A DNA stretch of 64,000 nucleotides. It comes from Thermomonas sp046293095 (lineage in GTDB: Bacteria > Pseudomonadota > Gammaproteobacteria > Xanthomonadales > Xanthomonadaceae). Of the stretch, positions 1-11,055 are shown one piece after another. The position numbers were made by a program, and so were the translations under genes. Every line of letters starts with the position of its first letter. The stretch's first letter is position 1. A model generated the notes under the pieces. The model saw only the letters and a list, made by a program, of their open reading frames with translations, was not told where the DNA came from and ran no database searches. The DNA is taken from positions 1 to 64,000 of the forward strand of contig NZ_JBKBPN010000001.1 of NCBI RefSeq assembly GCF_046293095.1. Reading direction: 5' to 3'.

Positions 1-2
1 GG

Positions 3-116
3 TCCGATGTGTTCGAATACATCGAGCGATTCCACAACCCGAGGATGCGACGTAGGGTCGCCAGGCAGGATCAGAAGTTCTCAGCTCTTTCACAACCGTC
101 CGTGATTTCGGGGTAG
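3..116 (+). pseudogene. IS3-family transposase (OrfB) C-terminal remnant
   Basis: The frame entering from the left edge reads SDVFEYIERFHNPR, the usual tail of the IS3-family DDE transposase (the YIE-x-F-x-NP-R block near the C-terminus). After Pro-Arg the expected residues of the family are replaced by unrelated sequence, and the frame runs to a TAG at 114-116. The end therefore looks truncated or rearranged near position 45. The rest of the gene, if present, lies outside the window. It marks the left flank of the metal island as a place where mobile elements have inserted. Confidence 0.6.
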
Positions 117-640
117 AACCCAAGCGAAGCGCCGCGCCTCACAGCTGCCCAAGCGCAGTAGCGCCACTGGGCCAGGGTGAGAACAGGGCAATCGCGGTAT
201 GCAAACGCAATGTCCAGCGCCCAACCGCCAGGGAACCTGTGCTTGGCCAACTGCTGCTCAAAGAAGCGCTCGGTTTCTGCCGAGCCGATGTCCGTCCACA
301 AGCGCAGTTGAAATGCGGTAACGAAGTCGTCCCGCTCGAGCGTATCGAAATAGTCATCCAGGGCTTCCAGCAGGCGGCCGGGCTCATAAACCGTCCATGC
401 CAATCGCCACTGCAGCCCTTCGATCGGCGTGGTGTGCGCGTCTGGCTTGAACTCCCATCGCATCTGCGGCCACGGCACTTCGATGACGCCCTGGTCTTGC
501 AGCAGCGCGAGAATGACCAGCGTCATCCGCTTGGTCGGCGCAATCGGCAGTCGACGCTGCTGACCGGTCAAGAGCGCCCATAGGTAGAGACAGCCCTGCA
601 ACCCGAGCTCATCGACAGTGGCGGGAGCGTGAGGCGCCAT
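71..640 (-). CDS. hypothetical protein, 189 aa
   Basis: An open frame of 189 residues starting with an ATG at 640 and ending in a TGA beside the transposase remnant. I recognise no family. The protein is rich in Trp and aromatic residues (for example the repeated QWR motifs), has no signal peptide or clear membrane segment, and is probably cytoplasmic. It is divergent from a helix-turn-helix gene across a roughly 96-base intergenic region containing a palindrome, so the two may form a regulated pair. The transposase tail abuts its 3' end, so the C-terminus could have been altered by that insertion. Confidence 0.45.
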   Translation of the reverse strand: MAPHAPATVDELGLQGCLYLWALLTGQQRRLPIAPTKRMTLVILALLQDQGVIEVPWPQMRWEFKPDAHTTPIEGLQWRLAWTVYEPGRLLEALDDYFDTLERDDFVTAFQLRLWTDIGSAETERFFEQQLAKHRFPGGWALDIAFAYRDCPVLTLAQWRYCAWAAVRRGASLGFYPEITDGCERAENF

Positions 641-669
641 AGAAGGGGCGTGACTCGTTGTCGGAAATG

Positions 670-684
670 CTAAGGATATCTTAG
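670..684. promoter_or_regulatory. palindrome in divergent intergenic region
   Basis: CTAAG-GATAT-CTTAG is an inverted repeat in the spacer between the 189-aa gene and the HTH gene. A second palindrome, CCTTAAGG, lies at 711-718, just before the HTH gene. Such sites usually bind the adjacent XRE-type regulator. That assignment is inferred from position only. Confidence 0.4.
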
Positions 685-736
685 TATTCAGAAGTCGGTC
701 ACTCCGCCATCCTTAAGGCCTTCTTAGGGGAGGGCG

Positions 737-1081
737 GTGGTGACCCGGACGACGCAGCACCCGGTCTTCGCACGGCGGCTGGCCGAGGCGCGGAAACGTG
801 CGGGCTTGTCGCAGCGGCAACTGGGGGTACTGGCCGACCTGGATCCGACCGTGGCCTCACCTCGCATCAACCAGTACGAACGCGGCAAGCATGAACCGCA
901 ACTCAAGACGGCCAAGCGGCTGGCCGAAGTCTTGGGTATCCCGCCGGCCTTTCTCTATACCGAAGACGAGGTTCTGGCCGCGTTGCTGCTGCGATGGAAC
1001 GATCTGACGCCACGCCAAAAGAAGGACCTGCTCAAGCAGGCCGAGACAGCACCGGTGAAGCGATCACACAAGGCCGAGTAA
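737..1081 (+). CDS. XRE-family transcriptional regulator
   Basis: A 114-residue protein with a Cro/CI-type helix-turn-helix in roughly residues 10-65 (FARRLAEARKRAGLSQRQLG, then INQYERGKHEP and LAEVLGIPPAFLY). The C-terminal stretch is short and charged. GTG codons at 737 and 740 are both possible starts; an AGGGGAGGG-like ribosome site lies just upstream. It is divergent from the 189-aa gene and flanked by two palindromes, so autoregulation and control of the neighbour are likely. No metal-binding cysteines are present, so it is not one of the metal sensors of the island. Confidence 0.8.
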   Translation: MVTRTTQHPVFARRLAEARKRAGLSQRQLGVLADLDPTVASPRINQYERGKHEPQLKTAKRLAEVLGIPPAFLYTEDEVLAALLLRWNDLTPRQKKDLLKQAETAPVKRSHKAE

Positions 1082-1235
1082 GGGCGTCATTGATTTGCCA
1101 GCATCCGCGCACGTGGGGCCTGCCCTTCACAGTGCCTTACAGGCAGCGTGCGACAAGAACGGCGCACTCGGCAATTGCCACCCTTTGCCGTGTCTCTCGG
1201 GCCTCCGTGCAGCTCGCTGCACGAAACCGACCCCA

Positions 1236-1469
1236 ATGTCTCTCAGGCTCTATGCCGGCGATCGCGTCTGGCTGATCGTGCCGGATTGCATGCTCGCCTC
1301 CCAGGCGGCCATTGACCGCTATGGCCCACTTGCGTTTGTGGGAGAGGTGGACGAGATGTGTTTGAGCGATACCGAACTGGCCAAAATCATGGCAGGGTTC
1401 GATGTCGACTTGTTTGCCAAAATCTCAAAGAAGGCCGCGAAACTCTTGTTGGCAGGGAGCGGGGCCTGA
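1236..1469 (+). CDS. hypothetical small protein, 77 aa
   Basis: An open frame continues upstream to 1095, but the upstream part is low-complexity and unconvincing. The ATG at 1236 gives a 77-residue protein beginning MSLRLYAGDRVWLIVP, with a globular composition and a Lys/Ala-rich C-terminus. No recognised family and no transmembrane segment. It lies between the XRE gene and the cop operon. The upstream-extended version is possible but has no better ribosome site. Confidence 0.35.
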   Translation: MSLRLYAGDRVWLIVPDCMLASQAAIDRYGPLAFVGEVDEMCLSDTELAKIMAGFDVDLFAKISKKAAKLLLAGSGA

Positions 1470-1563
1470 CGCCAGAGTCGGGCGACAAACCCTGGACTAT
1501 GCTCAAGGCATGCGTTCACACCTGTTGTACATCCGGAACGCCTTGGCAAGGTAAAGTAGCGCC

Positions 1564-1992
1564 ATGTCCACCCGCGCCATCCTGTTGCGTCTGTTGCTGT
1601 GCGTTGCCTTGGTATTCAACGGGGCAGCCTCGGCCATGGCGTCTGTGCAGATGATGCAGATGCACGCGGATGGGCATGAAGCCGCAAGTACTCCGGTCGC
1701 GCCTATGGCGAGTGCCGAGTCCGAGATGCCATGCCACCACGACGGGCAGCCCGCGCATTCGCAGGATGCGGCCGATGCGGCAACGGCTACCAAGGACAAG
1801 CAACCCGGCCAGTCACCCGATTGCTGCAAGTCGAGCACCTGTACCTGTGCATGCGTGCATCAGGCGGCCGCCATGGTGCCGGTGATGGCCTTCCAGGGCA
1901 CCGCCCTGCTGCATGTCGGTAGCGTGCGATCGATGGCCTTGGGCCATGCAACACCACTGTTGCCCCATCTGATCCGACCTCCCATCGGCTAA
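1564..1992 (+). CDS. copL: CopL-family copper regulatory/metal-binding protein
   Basis: A 142-residue exported protein: signal-like N-terminus (LLRLLLCVALVFNGAASAMA), a Met/His-rich middle (MMQMHADGHE, PCHHDGQPAH) and a Cys cluster near residue 83 (DCCKSSTCTCACVHQAAAMVP), ending RPPIG. In Xanthomonas, copL lies immediately upstream of copAB and is needed for their copper-induced expression. The gene order here matches that arrangement exactly. It probably binds Cu in the periplasm; the mechanism is not established. A related small protein heads the czc-type operon at 14217. Confidence 0.82.
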   Translation: MSTRAILLRLLLCVALVFNGAASAMASVQMMQMHADGHEAASTPVAPMASAESEMPCHHDGQPAHSQDAADAATATKDKQPGQSPDCCKSSTCTCACVHQAAAMVPVMAFQGTALLHVGSVRSMALGHATPLLPHLIRPPIG

Positions 1993-2104
1993 GTGTCCTT
2001 TGGCGCCCCGGGCGCCGGTTCGCTTGCGCGCGTCGCCGTTCGACGTGCTTTGCAGGCAGTGGTCCAGCGCTTGTGCTGGCCTATGACACTTTGATGGAGT
2101 TCAC

Positions 2105-3994
2105 ATGTCTTCCGATGCTTTCGGCCGCAATGCCGACGGGTTGTTCAAACCGTCGCGGCGGCGATTCGTGCAGGGGTTGGCCGCGGGTGGTGCTGTGGCC
2201 AGCCTGGGTCTCTGGCCCAAACTCAGTTGGGCGCTCAAAGGCCCCGGTAATCCGAATGTCCTGTCGGGTACCGAGTTCGACCTGACCATCGGCGAGACGC
2301 CGATGAATTTCACCGGGCGCACGCGTCCAGCAGTCACCGTCAATGGCTCGATTCCAGCACCGCTGCTGCGCTGGCGCGAGGGTACGACGGTCAACCTGCG
2401 TGTCTCCAATGCGCTGCCGGAAGGCTCGATCTTTGGCCATGAAACCTCGATCCATTGGCACGGCATCCTGCTGCCGGCCAACATGGACGGTGTGCCTGGG
2501 CTGAGCTTTGACGGCATCCACCGGGGCGAGGCCTACCACTATCGGTTTAAGGTGAATCAGGGCGGTACGTACTGGTACCACAGCCATTCGGGATTCCAGG
2601 AACAGGCCGGGCTCTACGGCCCGCTCATCATCGATCCCATCGAACCTGAACCGTTCGCCTACGACCGCGACTACGTGGTGATGCTGTCCGACTGGACCGA
2701 CATGGACCCCACACGGCTGTTCGCGCGGCTGAAGAAGATGTCGATGTACGACAACTACTACATGCGCACGGTCGGGGATTTTCTGCGTGATGCTGAGCGA
2801 AATGGTCTTGCGACCACGATCGACGACCGCAAGATGTGGGGACAGATGCGCATGTCGCCGACCGACCTGTCGGACGTCAATGCGAACACCTACACCTACC
2901 TGATGAATGGCGAGACCTCGCTGAGCAACTGGACCGGCCTGTTCCGCTCCGGCGAGAAGATCCGCTTGCGCTTCATCAACGGTTCGGCGATGACGCATTT
3001 CGACGTGCGGATACCCGGCCTGAAGATGACCGTAGTGGCCGCCGATGGCCAGTACGTGCATCCAGTCACCATCGACGAGTTCCGCATCGCCACTGCCGAA
3101 ACCTTTGACGTGATCGTCGAGCCGTCGGGGCAGGATGCCTTCACGATTTTCGCGCAGGACATGGGCCGCACCGGTTTCGTCGCCGGCACGCTGGCCGTGC
3201 GCGAAGGGCTTCGTGCGCCGATTCCGCCGGTCGATCCTCGTCCGCTGCTGACCATGCAGGACATGGGCATGGATCACGGAAGCATGGGTGGCATGGACAT
3301 GTCCGGCGGCAAGGGCATGGAAATGAGCTGTGGCGCCAACATGGGCATGGCCGGCATGGATCATGGCGCGATGGCGCAGACGTCGAAGCCGGCCGATGCC
3401 GATCCGCATGCAGGTCACGACATGGCGACCATGAAAGATGGCTCGATGGCCGGCATGGATTCCGGGAGCACGGTCACGCACCCGGCCAGCGAAACGCGCA
3501 ATCCGCTGGTCGACAACCAGGCCATGGTGGTCAGTTCACGGCTTGATGATCCGGGCATCGGCCTGCGCGACAACGGACGCAAGGTCTTGAGCTATTCGAT
3601 GCTCAAGAGTGCCTTCGACGATCCAGACGGGCGCGATCCTGGCCGCGAGATCGAACTGCACCTCACCGGCCACATGGAACGCTTCGCCTGGGGCTTCAAT
3701 GGGCAGAAGTTCTCGGACGTCGAACCGCTGCGTCTCAACTACGGCGAACGCATGCGCATCGTGCTGGTGAACGACACGATGATGACGCACCCGATCCATC
3801 TGCATGGCATGTGGAGCGATCTCGAGGACGATCAAGGCAACTTCCTCGTTCGCAAGCACACCATCGACATGCCGCCCGGCAGCAAGCGCAGTTATCGCGT
3901 GCGCGCCGACGCACTCGGCAGTTGGGCTTATCACTGCCATCTGCTCTATCACATGGAGGCGGGAATGATGCGCACCGTGAGGGTCGACGAATGA
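2105..3994 (+). CDS. copA: copper-resistance multicopper oxidase CopA
   Basis: 629 residues. A Tat signal is visible (SRRRF followed by a hydrophobic stretch to LSWA), so the protein is exported folded to the periplasm. Multicopper-oxidase motifs are complete: HWHG near residue 115, HSH near 158, HPIHLHG near 561 and HCHLLYHMEAGM near 609, which supply the T1 and T2/T3 copper ligands. Between them is a Met/His-rich segment (about residues 380-450, with repeated MGMDHG-like units) typical of PcoA/CopA. It oxidises or sequesters Cu(I). ATG at 2105; the stop overlaps the copB start (ATGA). Confidence 0.95.
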   Translation: MSSDAFGRNADGLFKPSRRRFVQGLAAGGAVASLGLWPKLSWALKGPGNPNVLSGTEFDLTIGETPMNFTGRTRPAVTVNGSIPAPLLRWREGTTVNLRVSNALPEGSIFGHETSIHWHGILLPANMDGVPGLSFDGIHRGEAYHYRFKVNQGGTYWYHSHSGFQEQAGLYGPLIIDPIEPEPFAYDRDYVVMLSDWTDMDPTRLFARLKKMSMYDNYYMRTVGDFLRDAERNGLATTIDDRKMWGQMRMSPTDLSDVNANTYTYLMNGETSLSNWTGLFRSGEKIRLRFINGSAMTHFDVRIPGLKMTVVAADGQYVHPVTIDEFRIATAETFDVIVEPSGQDAFTIFAQDMGRTGFVAGTLAVREGLRAPIPPVDPRPLLTMQDMGMDHGSMGGMDMSGGKGMEMSCGANMGMAGMDHGAMAQTSKPADADPHAGHDMATMKDGSMAGMDSGSTVTHPASETRNPLVDNQAMVVSSRLDDPGIGLRDNGRKVLSYSMLKSAFDDPDGRDPGREIELHLTGHMERFAWGFNGQKFSDVEPLRLNYGERMRIVLVNDTMMTHPIHLHGMWSDLEDDQGNFLVRKHTIDMPPGSKRSYRVRADALGSWAYHCHLLYHMEAGMMRTVRVDE

Positions 3995-5088
3995 AGACGA
4001 CCATTTCTGTAGCACCCCTCGCGGCAGGTCTGCTGTTGGCCCTCAATGTCGCCGCACAGGAGCACTCGCAGCATCAGATGCCGATGCCGGCCGCGCAGGA
4101 TCATTCCCAACATCAGATGCCGGCGATGCAGGAGCACACTCAGCATCAGGTGAAACCGAAAGCCAAGCCGAAGGTAAAACCAAAGCCAAAACCGAAGGCG
4201 AAGCCCGTCACCACATCGAAGCCGAAAGCAACGGCGCCTGCTGCGCCAATGGATCACGCGGCCATGGGCCACGAGATGCCAGCGCAGGCGCCGGCCGCCA
4301 TGGGGCATGACGCCGCGCAACCGGCACCGATGGATCACGCCGCGATGGGGCATGCCATGCCGCATCCCGCGGATCAGCCCATCACGCCGATTCCGGTGCT
4401 GACGGCCGAAGACCGCGCGGCGGCCGTAGCGCCACCGAACGATCATCCGGTGCACGACAACAGCGTGCAGCACTATGTGTTGTTCAACCGTCTCGAAGGC
4501 TTCGATACCGATGATGGCACCGGCATGGCATGGGAAGGCCAAGCCTGGGTCGGCACCGATCTCAACAAGCTTTGGCTGCGCAGCGAAGGCGAGCGGGTCG
4601 GTGGCCACATTGAAGGCGCGGATCTTGAAGTCCTGTATGGCCGTGCATTCGCTCGCTGGTGGGATGTGGTGGGCGGTGTGCGCCACGACTTCAAGCCGGG
4701 CGCATCGCAGGACTTCGTCGCGATCGGTGTGCAGGGCCTGGCGCCATACAAGTTCGAGGTGGAGGCGACCGCATACCTCGGCCAGTCCGGCCAGACCGCG
4801 GCACGCCTGGAGGCCGAATACGAAACACTGCTGACCAACCGGCTGATTCTGCAGCCGCTGGTTGAAGTCAATTTTTACGGCAAGAACGACGCGCGCCGTG
4901 GTATCGGTTCTGGCCTGAGTACCGCCGAGGCCGGTTTGCGCCTGCGCTACGAAGTCACCCGGCAATTCGCGCCATACATCGGCGTCGTTCGCGAGCACGC
5001 CTTCGGCAGCACCGCAGATTTCCGCCGTGCCGCCGGCGAAGACGTCAATGACACCCGCGTCGTCGCGGGCATCCGCATTTGGTTCTGA
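3991..5088 (+). CDS. copB: copper-resistance outer-membrane protein CopB
   Basis: 365 residues from the ATG at 3991, which overlaps the copA stop. A signal peptide (about 22 residues) is followed by a Met/His-rich region with repeated EHSQHQMP and MDHAAMGH units, separated by a Lys-Pro linker (KPKAKPKVKPKPK). The C-terminal two thirds resemble the CopB/PcoB beta-barrel (YVLFNRLEGFD, WVGTDLNKLWLRSEGE) and end in an aromatic residue (IRIWF), as outer-membrane barrels do. It works with CopA in periplasmic/outer-membrane copper handling. The Lys-Pro/Met-rich linker is unusually long. Confidence 0.93.
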   Translation: MKTTISVAPLAAGLLLALNVAAQEHSQHQMPMPAAQDHSQHQMPAMQEHTQHQVKPKAKPKVKPKPKPKAKPVTTSKPKATAPAAPMDHAAMGHEMPAQAPAAMGHDAAQPAPMDHAAMGHAMPHPADQPITPIPVLTAEDRAAAVAPPNDHPVHDNSVQHYVLFNRLEGFDTDDGTGMAWEGQAWVGTDLNKLWLRSEGERVGGHIEGADLEVLYGRAFARWWDVVGGVRHDFKPGASQDFVAIGVQGLAPYKFEVEATAYLGQSGQTAARLEAEYETLLTNRLILQPLVEVNFYGKNDARRGIGSGLSTAEAGLRLRYEVTRQFAPYIGVVREHAFGSTADFRRAAGEDVNDTRVVAGIRIWF

Positions 5089-5102
5089 TCGGGGAGATCA
5101 CC

Positions 5103-5999
5103 ATGCCATTCGTGACTCGAAAGTCCCTGCTCACCTTGAGCATCCTGTCCGGCGTCGCCCTGGCGGCAGCCGCCGGTTTCGTCTGGTCGGGCGTCTACAA
5201 CATCGGCGCCGACGACACCCACACCCGGCCCGTTTACTCGGCGCTGCAGGCCCTCCGCGAACGCTCGATCGAGGTGCGCGCCGACAAGCTGCAACGGCCC
5301 GCGGATCTCTCCGATCCGGCGCGCATTCGCCAGGGCGCCGGCAACTACAACGCCATGTGCACCGGCTGCCACCTTGGCCCAGGCATGCAGGAGACCGAAC
5401 TTAGCAAGGGCCTGTATCCGGCACCGCCGAATCTGAGCAAGGAAACGGTCGACGCCGGCAAGGCGTTCTGGGTGATCAAGCACGGCATCAAGGCCTCGGG
5501 CATGCCGGCCTGGGGTAAGAGCATGGACGACGAATACATCTGGAACATGGCGGCCTTCCTGCAGGCGCTGCCCAAGCTCACCCCCGAGCAATACCAGGCG
5601 CTCGTCGCCAGTAGTGGCGGGCATTCGCATGGCGGAGGCGAGAGCGAAGGACATTCGCATGCAGAGGGGGGCGAGGAACCTCATCACGATGAGGGTGAGG
5701 CTCATGAGCATGCCGAAGGCGAGGAACACGACGCGATGGCGGGCATGCCGATGGATGAGTCGAAGCCGCACGCGCATCCTCCGGGCACACCGCCGCATAC
5801 CGACGCGATCAAGTCCACGCAGGCGCCGTCCGGTGGTGAGGTACATGTCCATGCCGATGGCAAGACGCATATCCACGATGCAACGCCTGCCGCCAAGCCG
5901 GCCCCAGCGACCACCAAACCGGCCACTGCTGACCCACATGCCGGCATGGACATGCCGGCAACCGCACCGGCCAGCGATGGCCACGATCACCAACACTGA
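5103..5999 (+). CDS. c-type cytochrome with His-rich metal-binding tail
   Basis: 298 residues. The N-terminal signal/anchor is followed by one CTGCH haem c site near residue 86, with a candidate Met ligand in the SGMPAWGK segment, giving a single class-I cytochrome c domain up to about residue 165. The remaining 130 residues are low-complexity and very rich in His, Glu, Gly and Met (GGHSHGGG, EEPHHDEGEAHEHAEGEEHD, DPHAGMDMPA), probably binding copper. ATG at 5103 has a GGGGAGATC ribosome site. It follows copB closely. A periplasmic electron carrier or copper chaperone is inferred; the partner is unknown. Confidence 0.8.
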   Translation: MPFVTRKSLLTLSILSGVALAAAAGFVWSGVYNIGADDTHTRPVYSALQALRERSIEVRADKLQRPADLSDPARIRQGAGNYNAMCTGCHLGPGMQETELSKGLYPAPPNLSKETVDAGKAFWVIKHGIKASGMPAWGKSMDDEYIWNMAAFLQALPKLTPEQYQALVASSGGHSHGGGESEGHSHAEGGEEPHHDEGEAHEHAEGEEHDAMAGMPMDESKPHAHPPGTPPHTDAIKSTQAPSGGEVHVHADGKTHIHDATPAAKPAPATTKPATADPHAGMDMPATAPASDGHDHQH

Positions 6000-6015
6000 C
6001 CGGAGTCGAGAATCC

Positions 6016-6498
6016 ATGATCCATCGAATTGTTTTCCTCGCCTTGCTGGCCCTTCCATTCGCCTCGCAAGCACATGACCCCGCACAGCACGCGAAGACCA
6101 ATGCCCCCGCTATCAGCTCGGAGGCGAAGCCCGCGGTCGCGGCTGTGGACGCCTTTTCGGCTGCATTGCAGGCCGGTGATCTGAAACGTGCCGGCACCTG
6201 GCTGGCCGACGACGTGCTGATCCTCGAAAGCGGCGGTGCCGAGCACTCGAAAGCCGAATACCTGGGCGGGCATGCGACGCACGACGCCGAGTTCCTGAAA
6301 GGTGCACATGTGCAGTTGCAGCAGCGCACCGCCCAGGCGACAGGGGATCTGGCGTGGGTGGGGAGCGAAAGCGAACTGCACGCGACGAAAGATGGCAAGC
6401 CGATGACGGTGCTGAGCACCGAAACCATGGTGCTCAAGCGCGGTAAAGCGGGTTGGCGCATCGTCCATATCCACTGGTCTTCGCGGACCAAGCGATGA
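6016..6498 (+). CDS. exported SnoaL/NTF2-like (DUF4440-type) protein
   Basis: 160 residues with a cleavable signal (IVFLALLALPFASQA). The mature part has the cone-fold pattern of NTF2-like/DUF4440 proteins: an N-terminal helix (AVDAFSAALQAGDLKRAGTWLADDVLI) followed by beta strands ending GWRIVHIHWSSR. The substrate is unknown; family members are often binding proteins or small enzymes. It sits within the copper cluster, 16 bases after the cytochrome gene, and is probably co-transcribed. Confidence 0.7.
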   Translation: MIHRIVFLALLALPFASQAHDPAQHAKTNAPAISSEAKPAVAAVDAFSAALQAGDLKRAGTWLADDVLILESGGAEHSKAEYLGGHATHDAEFLKGAHVQLQQRTAQATGDLAWVGSESELHATKDGKPMTVLSTETMVLKRGKAGWRIVHIHWSSRTKR

Positions 6499-6509
6499 GG
6501 AGGGCGAGC

Positions 6510-7025
6510 ATGTCGATGCATACAGCAACAACCGTGCTGGTACTGGCTGCAACCCTTTCACTGGGTGCTTGTGCCAAGCAGGCACCGGCACCGGAACGCG
6601 CCGCCGAGGTCACGGCCGAAACAACCGCAGTGCCCGCACCGACACAAGCGTTGCCGCTCGTCGTCGTTCACAAGAGTCCGAGTTGCGGGTGCTGCGGCTT
6701 GTGGGTAGACCACATGCGCCAGGCCGGCTTTCAGGTCGAGGTGCGCGACGAGGACAACGTCAATCCGGTGAAGGAGCGCGTGGGTGTGCCGTACGGCAAG
6801 GGGTCGTGCCACACCGCCGAAGTGGGCGGTTATTTCATTGAAGGCCACGTGCCGGCCGCGGACGTGAAACGCTTGCTGGCCGAGAAGCCCGACGCCAAGG
6901 GACTGGTGCTTCCCGGCATGCCGACGGGGTCGCCCGGCATGGAAATGCCGGACGGGCACACGGAGCCGTACACCGTCGAACTCGTTCGTCGGGACGGCAC
7001 CACTGCGGCCTTTGCAGCGCACTGA
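6510..7025 (+). CDS. DUF411 metal-binding lipoprotein-like protein
   Basis: 171 residues. N-terminal lipobox-like sequence (LAATLSLGAC). The mature domain has the DUF411 hallmarks: HKSPSCGCCGLWVDHM, then GVPYGKGSCHTAEVGGYFIEGHVPA, and a short C-terminal Met-rich stretch. DUF411 proteins are common in copper/silver resistance clusters and are thought to bind the metal through the CxCC and SCHT cysteines; their biochemical role is not settled. The ATG at 6510 has a GAGGAGGG ribosome site; an ATG at 6495 overlapping the upstream stop is the alternative. Confidence 0.85.
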   Translation: MSMHTATTVLVLAATLSLGACAKQAPAPERAAEVTAETTAVPAPTQALPLVVVHKSPSCGCCGLWVDHMRQAGFQVEVRDEDNVNPVKERVGVPYGKGSCHTAEVGGYFIEGHVPAADVKRLLAEKPDAKGLVLPGMPTGSPGMEMPDGHTEPYTVELVRRDGTTAAFAAH

Positions 7026-7055
7026 ACGCACATGGTGGGCCGAATGCAAAAGGGC

Positions 7056-7087
7056 TTGACTCTGGACTTTAGTCAAAGGTGGAGACT
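7056..7087 (+). promoter_or_regulatory. MerR-type promoter/operator
   Basis: TTGACT at 7056-7061, a dyad centred on GGACT-TT-AGTC, and a weak GAGACT at 7082-7087 give a 20-base spacer. The overlong spacer with an internal dyad is the signature of MerR-family activation. It lies directly before the merR-like gene at 7117, so the regulator and the P-type ATPase would be one autoregulated unit. Confidence 0.55.
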
Positions 7088-7116
7088 GGCGGCATCCCGT
7101 CACGAGAGATTCCCCA

Positions 7117-7511
7117 ATGAAGATCGGTGAACTCGCCCAAAGCGCCGGTGTCCCCATCGACACAGTGCGGTACTACGAGCGGCAGGGCTTGCTGCCGGAG
7201 CCGCAACGTCAGCCGTCCGGCTACCGTCGCTACCAGACTGCGGATGTCCTGCGCCTGCGCTTCGTGCGTCGCGCCAAGGCGCTCGGCTTCACCTTGGAGG
7301 AGATCCGCGAACTGCTCGCGCTTTCCAGCCATCGCGAACACGACATGGGCAGTCTCAAGGCGGCCGCCGAGCAGAAGCTGGCGGGCGTCGAAGCCAAGCT
7401 GGCGGAACTGGCCCGGATTCGCGATGGCCTCCGGACCCTGATCAAGGCGTGTCCGGGCCATGGCGCGCTTGACGCGTGCCCGATTCTGCACGCCCTGAAT
7501 GAGGACGCCGC

Positions 7512-7515
<4 letters not shown>
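7117..7515 (+). CDS. MerR-family metal-responsive regulator (copper ATPase operon)
   Basis: 132 residues. The N-terminal winged helix (MKIGELAQSAGVPIDTVRYY) and long dimerisation helix are intact. The metal loop has two cysteines (KACPGHGALDACPI). The position equivalent to MerR Cys82/ZntR Cys79 is not Cys (SSHREHD), which favours a monovalent (CueR-like) over a divalent (ZntR-like) sensor, although the eight-residue loop is not the usual CueR seven. It overlaps the downstream copper ATPase by ATGA, so Cu(I)/Ag(I) sensing is the best inference. Confidence 0.82.
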
Positions 7516-10139
<2,624 letters not shown>

Positions 10140-10168
10140 TTGTTCCTTCCCCACATAGGAGTCATGCC

Positions 10169-10456
10169 ATGAAATACGTTTCCCTGTTCCTTATCTCCGC
10201 ACTCGTATCAGGCGCTGCCTGGGCAGGTCCGCAGCAATCCGCTACGGCGACCGATCACAGCACGCATGCGGCGCACGCACAGCCGGCTGCACCAGCGAAG
10301 CAGGACACGTTTGCCGCCTACGACAAGGACAAGAATGGGTTCGTGTCCAAGGCGGAGGTCGCCAAGCATCCGAAGGTCGCAATGTTCGGTATGTCCGATT
10401 CCAATCGGGATGGCCGTCTGGATCGAGCCGAGTTCGCGATGATGGAAAGCATGTAA
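10169..10456 (+). CDS. small exported EF-hand protein
   Basis: 95 residues with a signal peptide (LFLISALVSGAAWA), a His-rich linker and two EF-hand loops (DKDKNGFVSKAE and DSNRDGRLDRAE). Such two-EF-hand periplasmic proteins often occur in copper loci. A Ca2+- or metal-binding role is inferred. It lies 29 bases after the ATPase gene. Confidence 0.75.
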   Translation: MKYVSLFLISALVSGAAWAGPQQSATATDHSTHAAHAQPAAPAKQDTFAAYDKDKNGFVSKAEVAKHPKVAMFGMSDSNRDGRLDRAEFAMMESM

Positions 10457-10470
10457 CGAAATGCCGGCAT

Positions 10471-10496
10471 GTGGCGGCAGATCACACTGCCGCCAC
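10471..10496. terminator. perfect inverted repeat between EF-hand and DUF305 genes
   Basis: A 10-bp perfect stem (GTGGCGGCAG / CTGCCGCCAC) with a six-base loop. No T-run follows, so it could be an mRNA-stability hairpin or attenuator rather than a classical terminator. Confidence 0.35.
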
Positions 10497-10541
10497 CGTG
10501 CGAGTACCAGTCTTTCGCATTAGCTGCCAAGGAGGTGAGCG

Positions 10542-11033
10542 ATGGAACACGCCAAACATGAAGCGCATGCTGGAAAGGGTGGGCATGCGGAGGCAAATCA
10601 CTACGGACGCCTACTGGCGATGCTCGGGTTGTCTTTCGCGTGCATGTACGCACTCATGTACGCCATGGTCGATCGCTTTGCCAACGTCGTGCCGAATATC
10701 AACCAGTTCTACATGGCCGCTCTGATGACCGCGCCCATGGCGATCCTGGAACTTGCACTGATGGGCGCCATGTACCAGGACAAGCGAAAGAACGCCGTGA
10801 TCTTCGTCTTGGCTGGCCTCGTGTTGGTTGGCAGTTGGTTCGGGATTCGCGCGCAGGCCGGTGTCGGCGACAGGCAGTTCCTCAAATCCATGATTCCACA
10901 TCATGCCGGGGCAATCTTAATGTGCGAAAAGAACCACTTGCAAAACCCTGAGTTGAAGCAGCTCTGCCATAACATCGTTGCTTCCCAGCGCGCCGAAGTC
11001 GAGCAGATGAAAGCACTGTTGGAAGAACGGTAA
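10542..11033 (+). CDS. DUF305 membrane protein
   Basis: 163 residues. A His-rich N-terminus is followed by three hydrophobic segments (about 25-45, 55-75 and 87-105) and then a C-terminal partial DUF305 domain with FLKSMIPHHAGAILMCEKN and a second Cys in QLCHNIV. DUF305 is a four-helix fold found in copper-resistance loci; the His/Met/Cys residues probably bind metal on the periplasmic side. A very strong ribosome site, AAGGAGGTG at 10529-10537, sets the start at 10542. Confidence 0.82.
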   Translation: MEHAKHEAHAGKGGHAEANHYGRLLAMLGLSFACMYALMYAMVDRFANVVPNINQFYMAALMTAPMAILELALMGAMYQDKRKNAVIFVLAGLVLVGSWFGIRAQAGVGDRQFLKSMIPHHAGAILMCEKNHLQNPELKQLCHNIVASQRAEVEQMKALLEER

Positions 11034-11055
11034 TTCACGTCACGGTCAATCGCCT

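Noticed and set aside
1095..1235. Longer form of the 77-aa ORF
   Set aside because: The added 47 residues are unstructured and Cys/Pro-rich with no ribosome site.
2081..3481. 466-codon antisense frame opposite copA
   Set aside because: Antisense to a clear multicopper oxidase gene; His/Arg-rich with no family pattern.
4947..6521. 524-codon antisense frame opposite the cytochrome and NTF2-like genes
   Set aside because: Covers three good sense genes; low-complexity translation.
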